The notes beneath the pieces are model-generated. The model did no database searches and had not been told where the DNA came from. It was given only the letters and a program-made list of their open reading frames with translations. The position numbers were made by a program, and so were the translations under genes. Below are positions 20,340-30,532 of a DNA stretch of 64,000 bases, piece by piece. The DNA comes from Qipengyuania xiamenensis (lineage in GTDB: Bacteria; Pseudomonadota; Alphaproteobacteria; Sphingomonadales; Sphingomonadaceae). The stretch lies in assembly GCF_019711495.1 (NCBI RefSeq), contig NZ_JAIGNM010000001.1:372001-436000 (forward strand), in the 5' to 3' direction. Numbering within the stretch: the first letter of the stretch is position 1; the number at the start of each line of letters is the position of its first letter.

Positions 20340-22652
20340 TCAGCCCTCGATCCGGCTGAAATCGGCGACTTTGTGCACTGCAGCACGAAAAGCTGCAAGC
20401 AGGTCGAGGCGATGTGCCCGCTTGTTTTCTTCTTCTGCATTTACCGTCACTTCATCGAAGAAACGGTCGATCGGTGCCCGAAGTGCGGCAAGCGCGGCCA
20501 TAGCGCCGGAGAAGTCTTCCGCTTCAATGGCTTGCGAGGCTGCCGGTTCCGATTTTGCCAGAGCATCCATCAGCGCTTTTTCGGCAGGCTCTGCTTCGTA
20601 GGAAAGCTCTTTCGCGTGGCGCTCGGCCATCTTGGCTTCGACCACGGCGCGCATGTCGGGATCGTCGACCTGGCTCAGCGGGTCTTCCTCGCCGGTGCGG
20701 GCGATTTCGCCTTCGGCTCCGTGCCAGTCTTCCTTCTTGAGGATGTTGGCCGCGCGCTTGTAGCCTGCGAGCAGATTGGCGCCGTCTTCGGTGTCCATGA
20801 AGGACTGGAGCGCCTTCACGCGGGCGAGCAGGCGAACGAGATCATCTTCGCCCCCAAGCGCGAAGACTGCATCGATGAGATCGTGGCGAACGCCCGCCTC
20901 GCGCTGTTGCACCTTGAGGCGGTCGGCAAAGAAATCGAGGAGACCCAAATCTCCGGCCATTTTTTGTTCGGCATCGGCCATGATCGGACCCATACCTTTA
21001 TCAAGTGCCTGTTCTTCCAGATCGAAAGTGGCATCATCTTCCAAATCGACGCCTACTCTTTCTAAGGCTTCATAAGCATCTTTGTTCACAGCCCGTACTT
21101 GAGCAAACATCATGCTCGTGATCGCGCCAGTCTTCGCCGCGCCCAAAACGTCGGAAAGATTGGTTCTAATGCTGTTGTTCAGAACCAACCGCAAAACACC
21201 CAATGCAGCTCTGCGGAGGGCAAAAGGATCCTTTGATCCTGTCGGCTTCTCATCGATCGCAAAGAATGCGGCCAGCGTATCCAGCTTGTCCGCCAAACTC
21301 ACCGCCACCGTTAGCGGAGCAGTCGGTACTTGATCGCCCTGCCCGACCGGCTTGTAATGGTCGCGAATTGCATCGGCCACTGGATCGGGCAGTCCTTCGG
21401 CGCGGGCGTAGTAGCCACCCATAAGGCCCTGCAGTTCGGGAAACTCGCCAACCATTTCGGTGACGAGGTCGGCCTTGCAAAGTTCTGCGGCTTGTCGTGC
21501 AAGCTTCGGATCGCAGTTCGGGACGATACCCTCACTAGCTAACCATTCCGCCAACTTGGCCACACGCTCGACCTTGTCCGCGACGGTGCCCAGCTTCTCG
21601 TGGAAGGTAATCCGCTCCAGCCCCTTGGCGTGCTCGGCGAGCGTCTTCTTGCGGTCGACCTCCCAGAAGAAGCGTGCGTCGGACAGGCGCGCGGCGAGGA
21701 CTTTGCGGTTTCCGTCGACCACGCGCGCGCCACCGTCTTCCGCCTCGATATTGGCGGTGCAGATGAAGGCGTTGGCGAGTTCGCCCGCCTCGTCTTCGCA
21801 GACAAAATACTTCTGGTTCACGCGCGCGGTGAGCTGGATCGTCTCGGGCGGCACTTCGAGAAAGTCTTCCTCGAACCGTCCGAGCAGCGGCACCGGCCAT
21901 TCGGTGAGGCCGGCATTCTCGATGACCAGTCCTTCGTCCTCGACCAGCTTGAGTCCGGCTTCGGACGCGACCTTGGCGGCGCCCGAGCGGATCAGGTCCT
22001 GACGCTCTTCATGATCGACGATGACATGGCCTGCGCGAAGCTTCATCGCGTAGTCGTCGGCATTGCCGATGGTGATGTCGCCCGAATGGTGGAACCGGTG
22101 GCCGAGCGTGACCGAGCCGGAGGTGACGCCATGCACTTCGCATTCGACCACATCGTCGCCCAGCAGCGCGACGATGCCCGACAGCGGGCGAACCCAGCGC
22201 AGGCTCTCGGTGCTGATCGAGGCCGCGCCCCAGCGCATGGACTTGGGCCAGCTGAAATCCCGAATGATCGCAGGGATCGCTTCCGCGAGCAGGTCCTTGG
22301 TCGCACGACCGGGGACGTTCTTCACAGCGAAGTAGGTCGCCCTGCCCTTCACGTCGCGCGTTTCGAGTGCGCCCTTGTCGACGCCGGCCTTGCGGCAGAA
22401 ACCTTCGATGGCCTGGTCGGGCGCTCCGACCGGAGGACCCTTCAGTTCTTCGCTGACAGCCTCGGTCGCTTCGGGAAGGCCGCGAGCGATCAGCGCAAGA
22501 CGGCGCGGAGTAGACCAGACGGTGATCTCGCCCGCCGTGACACCGGCGGCATCCATCTCGCGTCGGAAAAGCTTTTCGAGTTCGGCGCGCGCACCCGCCT
22601 GCATGCGGGCGGGTATTTCTTCGCTGCGCAGTTCGAGGAGAAAGTCGCTCAT
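20340..22652 (-). CDS. glyS: Glycyl-tRNA synthetase beta subunit
   Basis: This 770-residue beta subunit of the alpha2beta2 glycyl-tRNA synthetase has the N-terminal signature [14 protein letters not shown], the middle block [20 protein letters not shown] with [13 protein letters not shown], and the C-terminal anticodon-binding-like region ending [19 protein letters not shown]. The start ATG 22652 overlaps the glyQ stop as ATGA, so the subunits are made in step. The spacer to ppdK is about 60 bp, and ppdK may be read through from this operon. Confidence 0.96.
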   Translation of the reverse strand: MSDFLLELRSEEIPARMQAGARAELEKLFRREMDAAGVTAGEITVWSTPRRLALIARGLPEATEAVSEELKGPPVGAPDQAIEGFCRKAGVDKGALETRDVKGRATYFAVKNVPGRATKDLLAEAIPAIIRDFSWPKSMRWGAASISTESLRWVRPLSGIVALLGDDVVECEVHGVTSGSVTLGHRFHHSGDITIGNADDYAMKLRAGHVIVDHEERQDLIRSGAAKVASEAGLKLVEDEGLVIENAGLTEWPVPLLGRFEEDFLEVPPETIQLTARVNQKYFVCEDEAGELANAFICTANIEAEDGGARVVDGNRKVLAARLSDARFFWEVDRKKTLAEHAKGLERITFHEKLGTVADKVERVAKLAEWLASEGIVPNCDPKLARQAAELCKADLVTEMVGEFPELQGLMGGYYARAEGLPDPVADAIRDHYKPVGQGDQVPTAPLTVAVSLADKLDTLAAFFAIDEKPTGSKDPFALRRAALGVLRLVLNNSIRTNLSDVLGAAKTGAITSMMFAQVRAVNKDAYEALERVGVDLEDDATFDLEEQALDKGMGPIMADAEQKMAGDLGLLDFFADRLKVQQREAGVRHDLIDAVFALGGEDDLVRLLARVKALQSFMDTEDGANLLAGYKRAANILKKEDWHGAEGEIARTGEEDPLSQVDDPDMRAVVEAKMAERHAKELSYEAEPAEKALMDALAKSEPAASQAIEAEDFSGAMAALAALRAPIDRFFDEVTVNAEEENKRAHRLDLLAAFRAAVHKVADFSRIEG

Positions 22653-23548
22653 TTCGACCACTCCGGATATTTCTCGGCCCACACGGGCGCTTCCTTTTCC
22701 ATATGCGCTTCACAGCTTCCGCGGGCGAGGTCGCGGACGCGGCCCATGTAGCTGGCGCGTTCCTGCACGCTGATCACGCCGCGCGCTTGCAGCAGGTTGA
22801 AGATGTGGCTGGCCTCCACTGCCTGCTCGTAAGCGGCGATGGGGACGTTGTGCTCGAGCGCGTTCCTGCACTCAGCCTCGGCCTTGTTGAACAGGTCGAA
22901 CAGCGCATCCGTCTCGGCGACCTCGAAGTTCCACTTCGACATCTGCTTCTCGTTCTCGAGGAAGACATCGCCATAGGTGACGCCCTGCCCGTTGAAGTCG
23001 AGGTCGTAGACGTTGTCGACGCCCTGGATGTACATGGCGAGGCGTTCGAGGCCATAGGTCAGCTCGCCTGCGACCGGCTTGCAGTCGAAGCCGCCCATCT
23101 GCTGGAAATAGGTGAACTGGGTGACTTCCATCCCGTCGCACCAGACTTCCCAGCCAAGGCCCCACGCGCCCAGCGTCGGGCTTTCCCAGTCGTCTTCCAC
23201 GAAGCGGATATCGTGCTTCAACGGATCGATGCCGATAACGCGCAGGCTTTCCAGATACAGGTCCTGGATGTTCGCCGGGCTCGGCTTCAGGATCACCTGG
23301 TACTGGTAGTAGTGCTGCAGGCGGTTCGGGTTCTCGCCATAGCGGCCGTCGGTCGGGCGGCGGCAGGGCTGCACGAAGGCAGCATTCCACGGCTCCGGCC
23401 CCAGCGCGCGCAGCGTGGTGGCGGTGTGGAAGGTGCCCGCGCCCATACGCATGTCGTAGGGCTGCAGGATGAGGCACCCGTTCGCGCTCCAGAAATCGTG
23501 GAGCGCAAGGATCATGTCCTGAAAGGATTTTTGCGGATTACGGTCCAT
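22649..23548 (-). CDS. glyQ: Glycyl-tRNA synthetase alpha subunit
   Basis: This 299-residue class II synthetase subunit carries the catalytic site for glycyl adenylate formation. Conserved blocks are [47 protein letters not shown] and [21 protein letters not shown] 23548 gives the normal N-terminus; the in-frame TTG at 23560 is not needed. It is the first gene of glyQ-glyS, and divergent from the TraB-like genes with about 110 bp between them. Confidence 0.97.
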   Translation of the reverse strand: MDRNPQKSFQDMILALHDFWSANGCLILQPYDMRMGAGTFHTATTLRALGPEPWNAAFVQPCRRPTDGRYGENPNRLQHYYQYQVILKPSPANIQDLYLESLRVIGIDPLKHDIRFVEDDWESPTLGAWGLGWEVWCDGMEVTQFTYFQQMGGFDCKPVAGELTYGLERLAMYIQGVDNVYDLDFNGQGVTYGDVFLENEKQMSKWNFEVAETDALFDLFNKAEAECRNALEHNVPIAAYEQAVEASHIFNLLQARGVISVQERASYMGRVRDLARGSCEAHMEKEAPVWAEKYPEWSK

Positions 23549-23658
23549 GGAGCGGCGCAATGGCGCAAGGGCGAAAACGGGTCAATGCCGCAATGCAGCG
23601 ACAATTGCGCTTACCGGTCAGCGTGCTTATGGTCGGCGTAAGTATTTGAAGGGGTCCA

Positions 23659-24699
23659 ATGAAGAATTCACCGTTCGTGGTAGCGCTGTCGGCAATGTTG
23701 CTTGCGCCGATGCCAAGCCATGCCTGGGCGCAGGACAATAACTTTGTCGAAGCGCCGCAGAAAAAGAAGTCGATCCGCAATGCCGGGATCGAAACTCCCT
23801 ACACAGCCCGCAGACCCGACCCCGTCGTTCAGGATTACGAACCTGCGCCGGCAATCTGGCTGCTGGAAGACGCAGACACCAAGATCTATATGTTCGGCAC
23901 GATCCACGTGCTTCCCGAAGGCTTTGAATGGCGCAACGGGGTGTTCGACCGGATTGTTGGCGAAGTCGACGAACTGGTGGTGGAAACCAGCGACGCCGAT
24001 TCCGATGCGGGCATGCAGACATTCTTCGCCGAGTTGATGGCCGATGCCGACACGAGGACGCCCACGTCACAGCGGCTCACGCCGGAATCCGGCGAGAAAT
24101 GGCTCAAGCTGGGCCGGCTCGCCGGCATCCCGCATGACCAGTTCGACCTGACACCTCCCCTCCTCGCCATGTTCGGTGCTGGCCTCGAGATGATGGAGGC
24201 GCAGGGGTCGGAACATGAATACGGCGTCGAGACCGTGCTGGAGGCGGAATTTGCCGAGGCCGGAAAGCCGATCGGGTCGATCGAGGATTCGCTCGAAGTC
24301 CTGCGTTCGCTCCTCGCAATCGACGAAGACCTGCTCCTGAAGGAACTCGAAGAAGACCTCGCCGCATGGGATGGCGAAACGATCGACACGCTCGGCGTGG
24401 AAGAAGAGGAAAGCGACGAGCCTGCCGAAACCATCGATCCTTTCCAGGGCGAGCACGACTGGGCGCAGGGCGAAACTTCGGAGCTCGCCGAGCTCGGCTT
24501 TGGCGACACAGAATTCGGGCTCGAACTCGAACGGGTGTTGCTGGAAAACCGCAATGCGAAATGGACCGTGTGGCTTGAAGACCGGCTCGACCGCCCAGGC
24601 TCCATCCTTCTGGCCGTGGGCGCCGCGCATCTTGCAGGCGATGTTTCCGTCCAGTCGATGCTCAGCGAGCGCGGTTTCGAGGTGAAACGAATCCAGTAA
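23659..24699 (+). CDS. TraB/GumN-family protein 1 (exported)
   Basis: This 346-residue protein has a cleavable Sec signal peptide (MLLAPMPSHAWAQ, predicted cut after AWA) and a TraB/GumN domain. The family motif GTIH lies at residues 80-83, and the second conserved motif is VGAAHLAGD near the C-terminus. The family is metal-dependent and includes metalloprotease-like Tiki proteins and the plasmid pheromone shutdown protein TraB; the bacterial substrate is unknown. It carries an acidic insertion (VEEEESDEPAETIDPF, about residue 250) absent from its two neighbours. It is the first of three consecutive paralogues on the same strand. An AGGGG ribosome site precedes the ATG. Confidence 0.85.
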   Translation: MKNSPFVVALSAMLLAPMPSHAWAQDNNFVEAPQKKKSIRNAGIETPYTARRPDPVVQDYEPAPAIWLLEDADTKIYMFGTIHVLPEGFEWRNGVFDRIVGEVDELVVETSDADSDAGMQTFFAELMADADTRTPTSQRLTPESGEKWLKLGRLAGIPHDQFDLTPPLLAMFGAGLEMMEAQGSEHEYGVETVLEAEFAEAGKPIGSIEDSLEVLRSLLAIDEDLLLKELEEDLAAWDGETIDTLGVEEEESDEPAETIDPFQGEHDWAQGETSELAELGFGDTEFGLELERVLLENRNAKWTVWLEDRLDRPGSILLAVGAAHLAGDVSVQSMLSERGFEVKRIQ

Positions 24700-24786
24700 T
24701 TCGAACACCCTGACACTGCCCGGATCCAAATCTCGTAAAACCTTCCGGTACGCGCGTTACAGGTCTACCTTTCGAAAGGACTCAAG

Positions 24787-25725
24787 ATGAAAGCCAAGCA
24801 TTTTCTCCGCGCGACTGCCGCCGGTCTCACCCTCTTCGCACTGCAGGCATGTTCCTCGCTGCCCGACGAAGGTGCGGTGGCCTCTGTCGCCGAAGAAGCG
24901 GCTGCCGAACTTGCGGCAGAGAAAGGCCCTGCGCTCTGGAAGGTCGCGGACGAAGATACGACGATCTATATCTTCGGCACCGTCCACGCCCTGCCTGCAG
25001 ACGTGGACTGGTACAGCGGCCCGGTCAAAACTGCGCTCGACAGCAGCGGCTCGCTCGTCACCGAGGTCGACATGACCCCCGAGGTCATTGCGGCAATGGG
25101 CCAGACGATCGCCGCCAAGGGGATGTTCAGCGATGGCCAGACGCTGCGCGGAGTAATGACCGACGAGCAGAAGGCAAAGTTCGAGGCCGGCATCGCCAAG
25201 CTGGGCATTCCCGCCGAAGCCCTCGATCCGCTCGAACCGTGGTTCGCAGCCATCAACATCGCCCAGATCCTGCTGCAATCGGCGGGCTATGACGGCCAGA
25301 ACGGCGTCGAAAAGGTATTGGAGGCAACCATACCCGAAGGCACCGAGCGCGTGGCTCTGGAAACAGTCGAGTTCCAGCTGTCGATCTTCGACGAACTGCC
25401 GATGGAAAACCAGATCGCCTTCCTCTTGCAGACGGTCGAGGACCCGCAGGCCGGCATCGCAATGCTTGACCGTATCATCGCCGAGTGGGCCGAGGGTGAT
25501 ACCGAGGAACTGGGCAAGATGCTGCAGGAAGCCAATGCGTCCGATCCGCTCGTCACCGCCCGATTGTTCCACCAGCGCAATGCCAATTGGGCAGGTTGGA
25601 TCGACGAGCGTCTCGACACGCCGGGTACCGCTTTCATGGCAGTGGGGGCAGGACACCTCGCCGGCGAGAACAGCGTGCAGGATTATCTCGGCGAACGCGG
25701 CATAAGCGTGAGCCGCGTCCAGTAG
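24787..25725 (+). CDS. TraB/GumN-family protein 2 (lipoprotein)
   Basis: This 312-residue paralogue has a lipoprotein signal with lipobox LQAC and lipidated Cys22. It then has ALWKVADEDTTIYIFGTVHALPADVDW with the family motif GTVH, and AVGAGHLAGENSVQDYL near the C-terminus. The His of both motifs is kept. It is separated from gene 1 by 87 bp and from gene 3 by less than 40 bp. Its ribosome site AAAGGA lies partly in the palindrome CCTTTCGAAAGG. The outer-membrane or inner-membrane location cannot be told from the Ser after Cys alone, but Ser at that position favours the outer membrane. Confidence 0.85.
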   Translation: MKAKHFLRATAAGLTLFALQACSSLPDEGAVASVAEEAAAELAAEKGPALWKVADEDTTIYIFGTVHALPADVDWYSGPVKTALDSSGSLVTEVDMTPEVIAAMGQTIAAKGMFSDGQTLRGVMTDEQKAKFEAGIAKLGIPAEALDPLEPWFAAINIAQILLQSAGYDGQNGVEKVLEATIPEGTERVALETVEFQLSIFDELPMENQIAFLLQTVEDPQAGIAMLDRIIAEWAEGDTEELGKMLQEANASDPLVTARLFHQRNANWAGWIDERLDTPGTAFMAVGAGHLAGENSVQDYLGERGISVSRVQ

Positions 25726-25762
25726 CACTTGCATTGCCGCGGTGGCTTGGCAGAGAGGAAGC

Positions 25763-26653
25763 GTGACCGCACGCTTCCTCTTCCTGTTTCTGGCCCCTTT
25801 CCTGATCGCCTCGTGCGACAGTCCCGAGGAGCCCTCAGCAGTATCGCTCGCACAGGGCTATCCTGCTCTCTGGCAGGTCGAGAACGAGGATGGAGAGACC
25901 GAAGGCTGGCTCTACGGGACCATCCACGCCCTTCCCGCCGATGTTTCCTGGCGCTCTGCAGAGTTCGAGAAGGTCGCCGGACAGGCAGACTTCCTCGTGG
26001 TCGAGGCGGCCGACCTCAACGACACCGCCGGACTGGCAGCCCTCTTCGAAAGTATCTCGGCCGACGAGCCGCCGCAGCAAGGACTGGTCGCCCGCCTCGA
26101 CCCCGCCCTGCGCGAACCCTTTGTGGAATTCGCCGACGAGAAGGACCTTTCCATCGCGGCACTCGACCGGCTGGAAAGCTGGGCCGCTGCGCTGGCGATT
26201 GCGCAGGCAGCAAGTACCGGAGACACGCAAAACGGTGTCGATCGGCTCCTGATCGACGAGTTCGCCGACGAGCCCATCGGTGAGCTGGAAGGAGCCGAAA
26301 AGCAGCTCGGCATCTTCGATGATCTGCCGGAATCCGAACAGCGTGACCTGCTCAACGCCGTGGTGGAAGAGGCAACGCTTGGCGACGAGGGCAATCAGGC
26401 GTTGGCGATTGCATGGAAGAGCGGCGATCTCGACACGCTCGAAGCGCGCAGCCGCCAAGGGATGCTGGGCGATCCCAAACTGCGCGAGGCGCTGCTCGTC
26501 GCGCGCAACCGCTACTGGGCCGCGCAGCTCGACCTGCTGCTGGCGCAAGAGAAGCGCCCACTGATCGCGGTGGGCGCCGCGCATCTCGTCGGGCCGGACG
26601 GCCTTCCGGCATTCCTCGAAGCTCGCGGCTACACGGTACGCCGCATCCAGTAG
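25763..26653 (+). CDS. TraB/GumN-family protein 3 (lipoprotein)
   Basis: This 296-residue third paralogue has a lipoprotein signal with lipobox IASC and lipidated Cys18, followed by Asp. Asp after the Cys is the residue that in enterobacteria retains lipoproteins in the inner membrane. It has GTIHALPADVSW and AVGAAHLVGPDGLPAFLEARG as the two family motifs. The GTG at 25763 is chosen as start because AGAGGAA stands directly before it; a GTG at 25742 has no ribosome site. The different sorting signals of the three copies suggest three different envelope locations. Confidence 0.83.
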   Translation: MTARFLFLFLAPFLIASCDSPEEPSAVSLAQGYPALWQVENEDGETEGWLYGTIHALPADVSWRSAEFEKVAGQADFLVVEAADLNDTAGLAALFESISADEPPQQGLVARLDPALREPFVEFADEKDLSIAALDRLESWAAALAIAQAASTGDTQNGVDRLLIDEFADEPIGELEGAEKQLGIFDDLPESEQRDLLNAVVEEATLGDEGNQALAIAWKSGDLDTLEARSRQGMLGDPKLREALLVARNRYWAAQLDLLLAQEKRPLIAVGAAHLVGPDGLPAFLEARGYTVRRIQ

Positions 26654-26778
26654 GCGTCCGCGCAACGGGGCGCTTGCTTTTCACCACGGTCACGCTATAG
26701 GCGCGCGCTTCGGCGTCATGGTCATCCCTGGAGGCGTGGCGGACCGAGTATATCAAACGCATTCGAAAGGTAAGCGAC

Positions 26779-27471
26779 ATGAGCGACGCTCTGACACTTC
26801 CGGCCGAGACGCGCGAACGGGCTGGCAAGGGAGCCTCCCGTGCACTGCGTCGCGAAGGCCGTGTCCCCGCCGTGATCTATGGCGGCAAGGAAGAACCCAT
26901 CACGATCCACGTGGAAGCCAAGGAACTGGTTCGCCAGCTCGGCACCGGCCACTTCATGAACTCGATCGTCACGATCGAACTGGGTGGCAAGAAGATCAAG
27001 ACTCTCCCCAAGGACGTGTCGCTTCACCCCGTCTCCGACCGCCCCGAGCATGTCGACTTCTTCCGCCTCGCAAAGGGCGGCAAGATCGAAGTCCATGTTC
27101 CGGTCGTCTTCATCAACGAAGAAGCCTCGCCGGGCCTCAAGAAGGGCGGCGTGCTGAACGTTGTCCGTCACGAACTCGACCTCGTTTGCGAAAACGACAA
27201 GATCCCGGGCGAAATCGAAATCGACGTGACCGGCAAGGAAGTCGGCGATTCGATCCACATCAGCGAAGTCACGCTGCCGGAAGGTGCCGAAAGCGCCATC
27301 ACCGACCGCGACTTCACCATCGCGACCCTCGTTGCTCCGTCGGCGCTCAAGAAGAGCGAAGGCGCTGAAGGCGAAGGCGAAGAAGAAGTACCGGCAGACG
27401 GTGTCGCTGCGACCGAACAGGGTCCGGACGCTGACGCTGCTGAAGAGCAGGAAGAAAAGAGCGAAGACTAA
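26779..27471 (+). CDS. rplY: 50S ribosomal protein L25/general stress protein Ctc
   Basis: This 230-residue L25 protein of the long TL5/Ctc form binds 5S rRNA. The N-terminal L25 domain begins [31 protein letters not shown]. The C-terminal beta domain includes [17 protein letters not shown], and an acidic tail of about 45 residues rich in Glu and Ala follows. Length and order are normal for alphaproteobacteria. It stands just upstream of pth, the usual partner in bacteria, though a terminator hairpin and 275 bp separate them here. Confidence 0.96.
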   Translation: MSDALTLPAETRERAGKGASRALRREGRVPAVIYGGKEEPITIHVEAKELVRQLGTGHFMNSIVTIELGGKKIKTLPKDVSLHPVSDRPEHVDFFRLAKGGKIEVHVPVVFINEEASPGLKKGGVLNVVRHELDLVCENDKIPGEIEIDVTGKEVGDSIHISEVTLPEGAESAITDRDFTIATLVAPSALKKSEGAEGEGEEEVPADGVAATEQGPDADAAEEQEEKSED

Positions 27472-27501
27472 TTCGCACTTTCCGCTCGGAAATCACCAAG
27501 G

Positions 27502-27525
27502 CGCCGGTCTCGCAAGAGGCCGGCG
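27502..27525 (+). terminator. Terminator after rplY
   Basis: A 10-bp GC-rich stem (27502-27511 with 27516-27525, one G-T pair) has a GCAA tetraloop and is followed by TTCTTGTTT. Confidence 0.85.
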
Positions 27526-27536
27526 TTCTTGTTTGT

Positions 27537-27740
27537 GCCCCGACCTCCGTCGGGACATCCTCGCTAGGCGTGCAGCAAGCTGCACCCGCTGCGGGCGGTC
27601 GCCCTTGCCGGGCCTCCGCCGGCCCGGTTCTTGGTCACGGCAGTCAAAGCGCGACCGCGCGCCGCCGCTTATGCGGCGAAGCCAAGCGACGCAGGCGCGT
27701 CGCGCCCGGCGCTTGAGGGGCACGCGCAGCGTGCTAAGGG
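27537..27740. repeat. Dense array of short hairpins in the rplY-pth spacer
   Basis: At least six perfect short inverted repeats follow one another in about 200 bp. They are CCCGA/TCGGG, GTGCAG/CTGCAC, CCGGGCC/GGCCCGG, GCCGC/GCGGC, GCGACGC/GCGTCGC and GCACGC/GCGTGC. The last ends close to the pth start. The stretch has no gene. It could be a palindromic repeat cluster, a leader RNA of pth or a protein-binding region; the sequence does not decide. Confidence 0.5.
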
Positions 27741-27746
27741 ACAAAA

Positions 27747-28316
27747 ATGCAGATCTGGACAGGCCTTGGAAATCCCGGACCGCAATATGCGATGCACCGG
27801 CACAATATCGGCTTCATCGTGTGCGATACGATTGCCGAGATGCACGGCTTCGGCCCGGTGCAGAAGAAGTTCTCCGGCTGGGTGCAGGAAGGCCGGATCG
27901 GTAACGAGAAGATCGTCCTGCTGAAGCCGGCGACTTTCATGAACGAAAGCGGCCGCGCCGTCGGTGAAGCGATGCGCTTCTACAAGCTCGACATCGAGGA
28001 TCTTACCGTCTTCCATGACGAGCTCGATCTCGCACCGTTCAAGGTGAAGGTCCGGCGTGGTGGCGGACTTGCGGGACATAATGGCCTGCGCTCCATCAAT
28101 CAGCACCTCGGCCCCGACTTTCGCCGCGTGCGGATCGGCATCGGCCATCCCGGTAGCAAGGACCGTGTCACCGGCCATGTCCTCGGCAACTACGCCAAGA
28201 GCGAGATGGATGATCTTGCCGGTATGCTCGGAGCAATCGGCGCAGAGGCTGAATGGCTAGCCAAGGGAGACGACGCGCGCTTCATGAACGATGTCGCGCT
28301 GCGCATGCAGGAATGA
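27747..28316 (+). CDS. pth: Peptidyl-tRNA hydrolase
   Basis: This 189-residue enzyme frees tRNA from stalled peptidyl-tRNA. The N-terminal signature GLGNPGPQYAMHRHNIGF contains the catalytic His19. PATFMNESG and VFHDELDL carry the other conserved active-site residues, and the GGGLAGHNGLRSI loop follows. Length is normal. The upstream spacer is full of hairpins. Confidence 0.96.
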   Translation: MQIWTGLGNPGPQYAMHRHNIGFIVCDTIAEMHGFGPVQKKFSGWVQEGRIGNEKIVLLKPATFMNESGRAVGEAMRFYKLDIEDLTVFHDELDLAPFKVKVRRGGGLAGHNGLRSINQHLGPDFRRVRIGIGHPGSKDRVTGHVLGNYAKSEMDDLAGMLGAIGAEAEWLAKGDDARFMNDVALRMQE

Positions 28317-28349
28317 TGTGCTAGGGCCTCCTGCAAAGAGGAGACCCAC

Positions 28350-29345
28350 ATGCCCCAGATCAATCGCCGCAGCCTGCTCGCCGGAGCCGCTGCCACCGGA
28401 GTTGTCGCGGTCGCAGCCCGCGCCGCGCAGGACGACATGATGACGCCGCCTGCCGATATGTCCGGCAAGAGCGTGCTGATCACGGGGTGTTCTTCCGGCT
28501 TCGGCAGGTTGATGGCAGAGGACTTCGCGCGCAAGGGTGCAAAGGTTTTCGCCACGATGCGGAACCTCCCCCGCCCCCAGGCCGACGAACTGCGCAAGCT
28601 AGCAGAAGCTGAATCGCTCGATCTTCACGTCATCGAGATCGACGTCACCAGCGACGAACAGGTCGCCGCAGGTGTCGCCGGGGCTGAACGGATTGCGGGC
28701 GGCGCGATCGATGTGCTGGTCAACAATGCGGGCATCTCGACCGCAGGTCCGATCGAGGTTCAGGACATGGAAGCGACCAAGCTCCTGTTCGATACCAATG
28801 TCTACGGCCCGCACCGACTCGCGCGCGCCGTATTGCCCGGCATGCGTGCGGCAAAGTCGGGCCAGATTGTTAATGTTACATCCCAGCTCGGGCGCGTCAT
28901 GGTGCCGGGTTTCGGCCAATACTCGCCCACGAAGTTCGCACTCGAGGCCATGAGCGAGCAAATGGCTTACGAGCTGGTACCTCACAATATCGACGTCACG
29001 ATCATCGAGCCGGGCGGTTACCCGACCAAGATCTGGGACAATGCCAACCGGCTTACCATGGGACTCCTCGAACGCGCCGATGAAAGGCATCTTGCAGGCT
29101 ATCCCGCGATGATAGACCAACTGCGCCAGCGCGGCGCAGGCGGCGGAGATACCGATCCGATGGATGTGCCCAATGCCATCGCGGCGATCATCGCGATGCC
29201 TCCGGGCACACGGCCGTTGCGCAAGCCAGTCCACCCCGGCCCCAAGCCACAGGTCCCGATCAACGAGGTCAGCGCCAAGGTGCAGGTCGGCTGGCTTGGC
29301 GAATCTCCCTATGGCCCCCTGATCAAGGCGGTCCACAACGTCTGA
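28350..29345 (+). CDS. SDR-family oxidoreductase with Tat-like signal
   Basis: This 331-residue short-chain dehydrogenase has the cofactor-binding motif TGCSSGFG, then NNAG and a catalytic YSPTK. The N-terminus has a twin-arginine-type leader (NRRSLLAGAAATGVVAVAARA), which would send a folded, cofactor-loaded enzyme to the periplasm. The substrate is unknown. GAGGAGA precedes the ATG. It lies between pth and ychF on the same strand. Confidence 0.82.
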   Translation: MPQINRRSLLAGAAATGVVAVAARAAQDDMMTPPADMSGKSVLITGCSSGFGRLMAEDFARKGAKVFATMRNLPRPQADELRKLAEAESLDLHVIEIDVTSDEQVAAGVAGAERIAGGAIDVLVNNAGISTAGPIEVQDMEATKLLFDTNVYGPHRLARAVLPGMRAAKSGQIVNVTSQLGRVMVPGFGQYSPTKFALEAMSEQMAYELVPHNIDVTIIEPGGYPTKIWDNANRLTMGLLERADERHLAGYPAMIDQLRQRGAGGGDTDPMDVPNAIAAIIAMPPGTRPLRKPVHPGPKPQVPINEVSAKVQVGWLGESPYGPLIKAVHNV

Positions 29346-29411
29346 TCCTCTGGCAATCTTGCGCGCGCATCGCTAAGGGCGCGGCCAAGCACATTATTTC
29401 CGGAGTAATCG

Positions 29412-30512
29412 ATGGGTTTCCGTTGCGGGATCGTCGGCCTGCCGAATGTCGGCAAGTCCACCCTTTTCAATGCATTGACCGAAACGCAGGCTGCACAGGC
29501 CGCGAACTATCCGTTCTGCACGATCGAACCGAACGTGGGCCAGGTTTCCGTACCTGACGAACGTCTCGACAAGATTGCCGCGATCGCGGGGTCGGCCAAG
29601 ATCATCCCGACGCAGCTCGCCTTCGTCGACATCGCGGGCCTCGTTAAGGGCGCAAGCCAGGGCGAAGGCCTCGGCAACCAGTTCCTCGGCAACATCCGCG
29701 AGGTGGATGCAATCGTCCACGTGCTGCGCTGCTTCGAGGACGACGACATCCAGCACGTCGCCAACAAGGTCGATCCGATCACCGATGCCGAAGTGGTCGA
29801 AACCGAGCTGATGCTGTCGGACCTCGAAAGCCTCGAAAAGCGCGTTCCCGCAGCGGAGAAACGCGCGACGGCGGGTGACAAGGAATCCAAGATCATCGCC
29901 AGTGTCCTCGGACAGGCACTTCAGCTGCTGCGTGACGGCAAGCCCGCCCGCCTCACCGAACCGAATGACGAGGAAGAAGCTCGCGTCCTGCGACAGGCAC
30001 AGCTGCTCACCGCCAAGCCGGTCCTCTACGTCTGCAACGTCGGCGAAGAAGACGCTGCCAAGGGCAATGCATTCTCGGAGCTCGTCTTCAAGAAGGCCGA
30101 AGCCGAAGGCGCACAGGCAGTCGTCGTTTCGGCGGCCATCGAAAGCGAGCTGGTCGCGATGGATGCCGAAGATCGCGCGGAATATCTCGCCGAACTGGGT
30201 CTGGAAGAAAGCGGCCTCAGCCGTGTGATCAAGGCGGGCTACAAGCTGCTCGGCCTCAACACCTTCTTCACCGCCGGCCCCAAGGAAGCCCGCGCATGGA
30301 CCTTCCCCGAAGGTGCGAAAGCTCCGCAGGCGGCAGGCGAGATTCACACCGATTTCGAACGCGGCTTCATCCGTGCCGAGACCATCGCATACGACGACTT
30401 CGTTGCCTTGGGCGGCGAAAGCGGCGCGCGCGAAGCGGGCAAGCTGCGCCAGGAAGGCAAGGAATACCTTGTGCAGGACGGCGACGTGATGCTGTTCAAG
30501 TTCAACGTCTGA
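29412..30512 (+). CDS. ychF: Redox-regulated ATPase YchF (OLA1 family)
   Basis: This 366-residue P-loop protein has G1 motif GLPNVGKST (residues 9-17) and G3 motif DIAGLVKGASQGEGLGNQFL. A modified G4 motif and a C-terminal TGS domain (TFPEGAKAPQAAGEIHTDFERGFIRAE) follow. YchF prefers ATP to GTP and binds ribosomes; in E. coli it is linked to the oxidative stress response. Length is standard. The phosphodiesterase gene follows after 20 bp and may be co-transcribed. Confidence 0.96.
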   Translation: MGFRCGIVGLPNVGKSTLFNALTETQAAQAANYPFCTIEPNVGQVSVPDERLDKIAAIAGSAKIIPTQLAFVDIAGLVKGASQGEGLGNQFLGNIREVDAIVHVLRCFEDDDIQHVANKVDPITDAEVVETELMLSDLESLEKRVPAAEKRATAGDKESKIIASVLGQALQLLRDGKPARLTEPNDEEEARVLRQAQLLTAKPVLYVCNVGEEDAAKGNAFSELVFKKAEAEGAQAVVVSAAIESELVAMDAEDRAEYLAELGLEESGLSRVIKAGYKLLGLNTFFTAGPKEARAWTFPEGAKAPQAAGEIHTDFERGFIRAETIAYDDFVALGGESGAREAGKLRQEGKEYLVQDGDVMLFKFNV

Positions 30513-30532
30513 TCCCGGCAGGAAGGCCAGCA

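Noticed and set aside
25742..25762. Upstream GTG start of the third TraB-family gene
   Set aside because: It has no ribosome site and would place charged residues before the lipoprotein signal; GTG 25763 has AGAGGAA directly before it.
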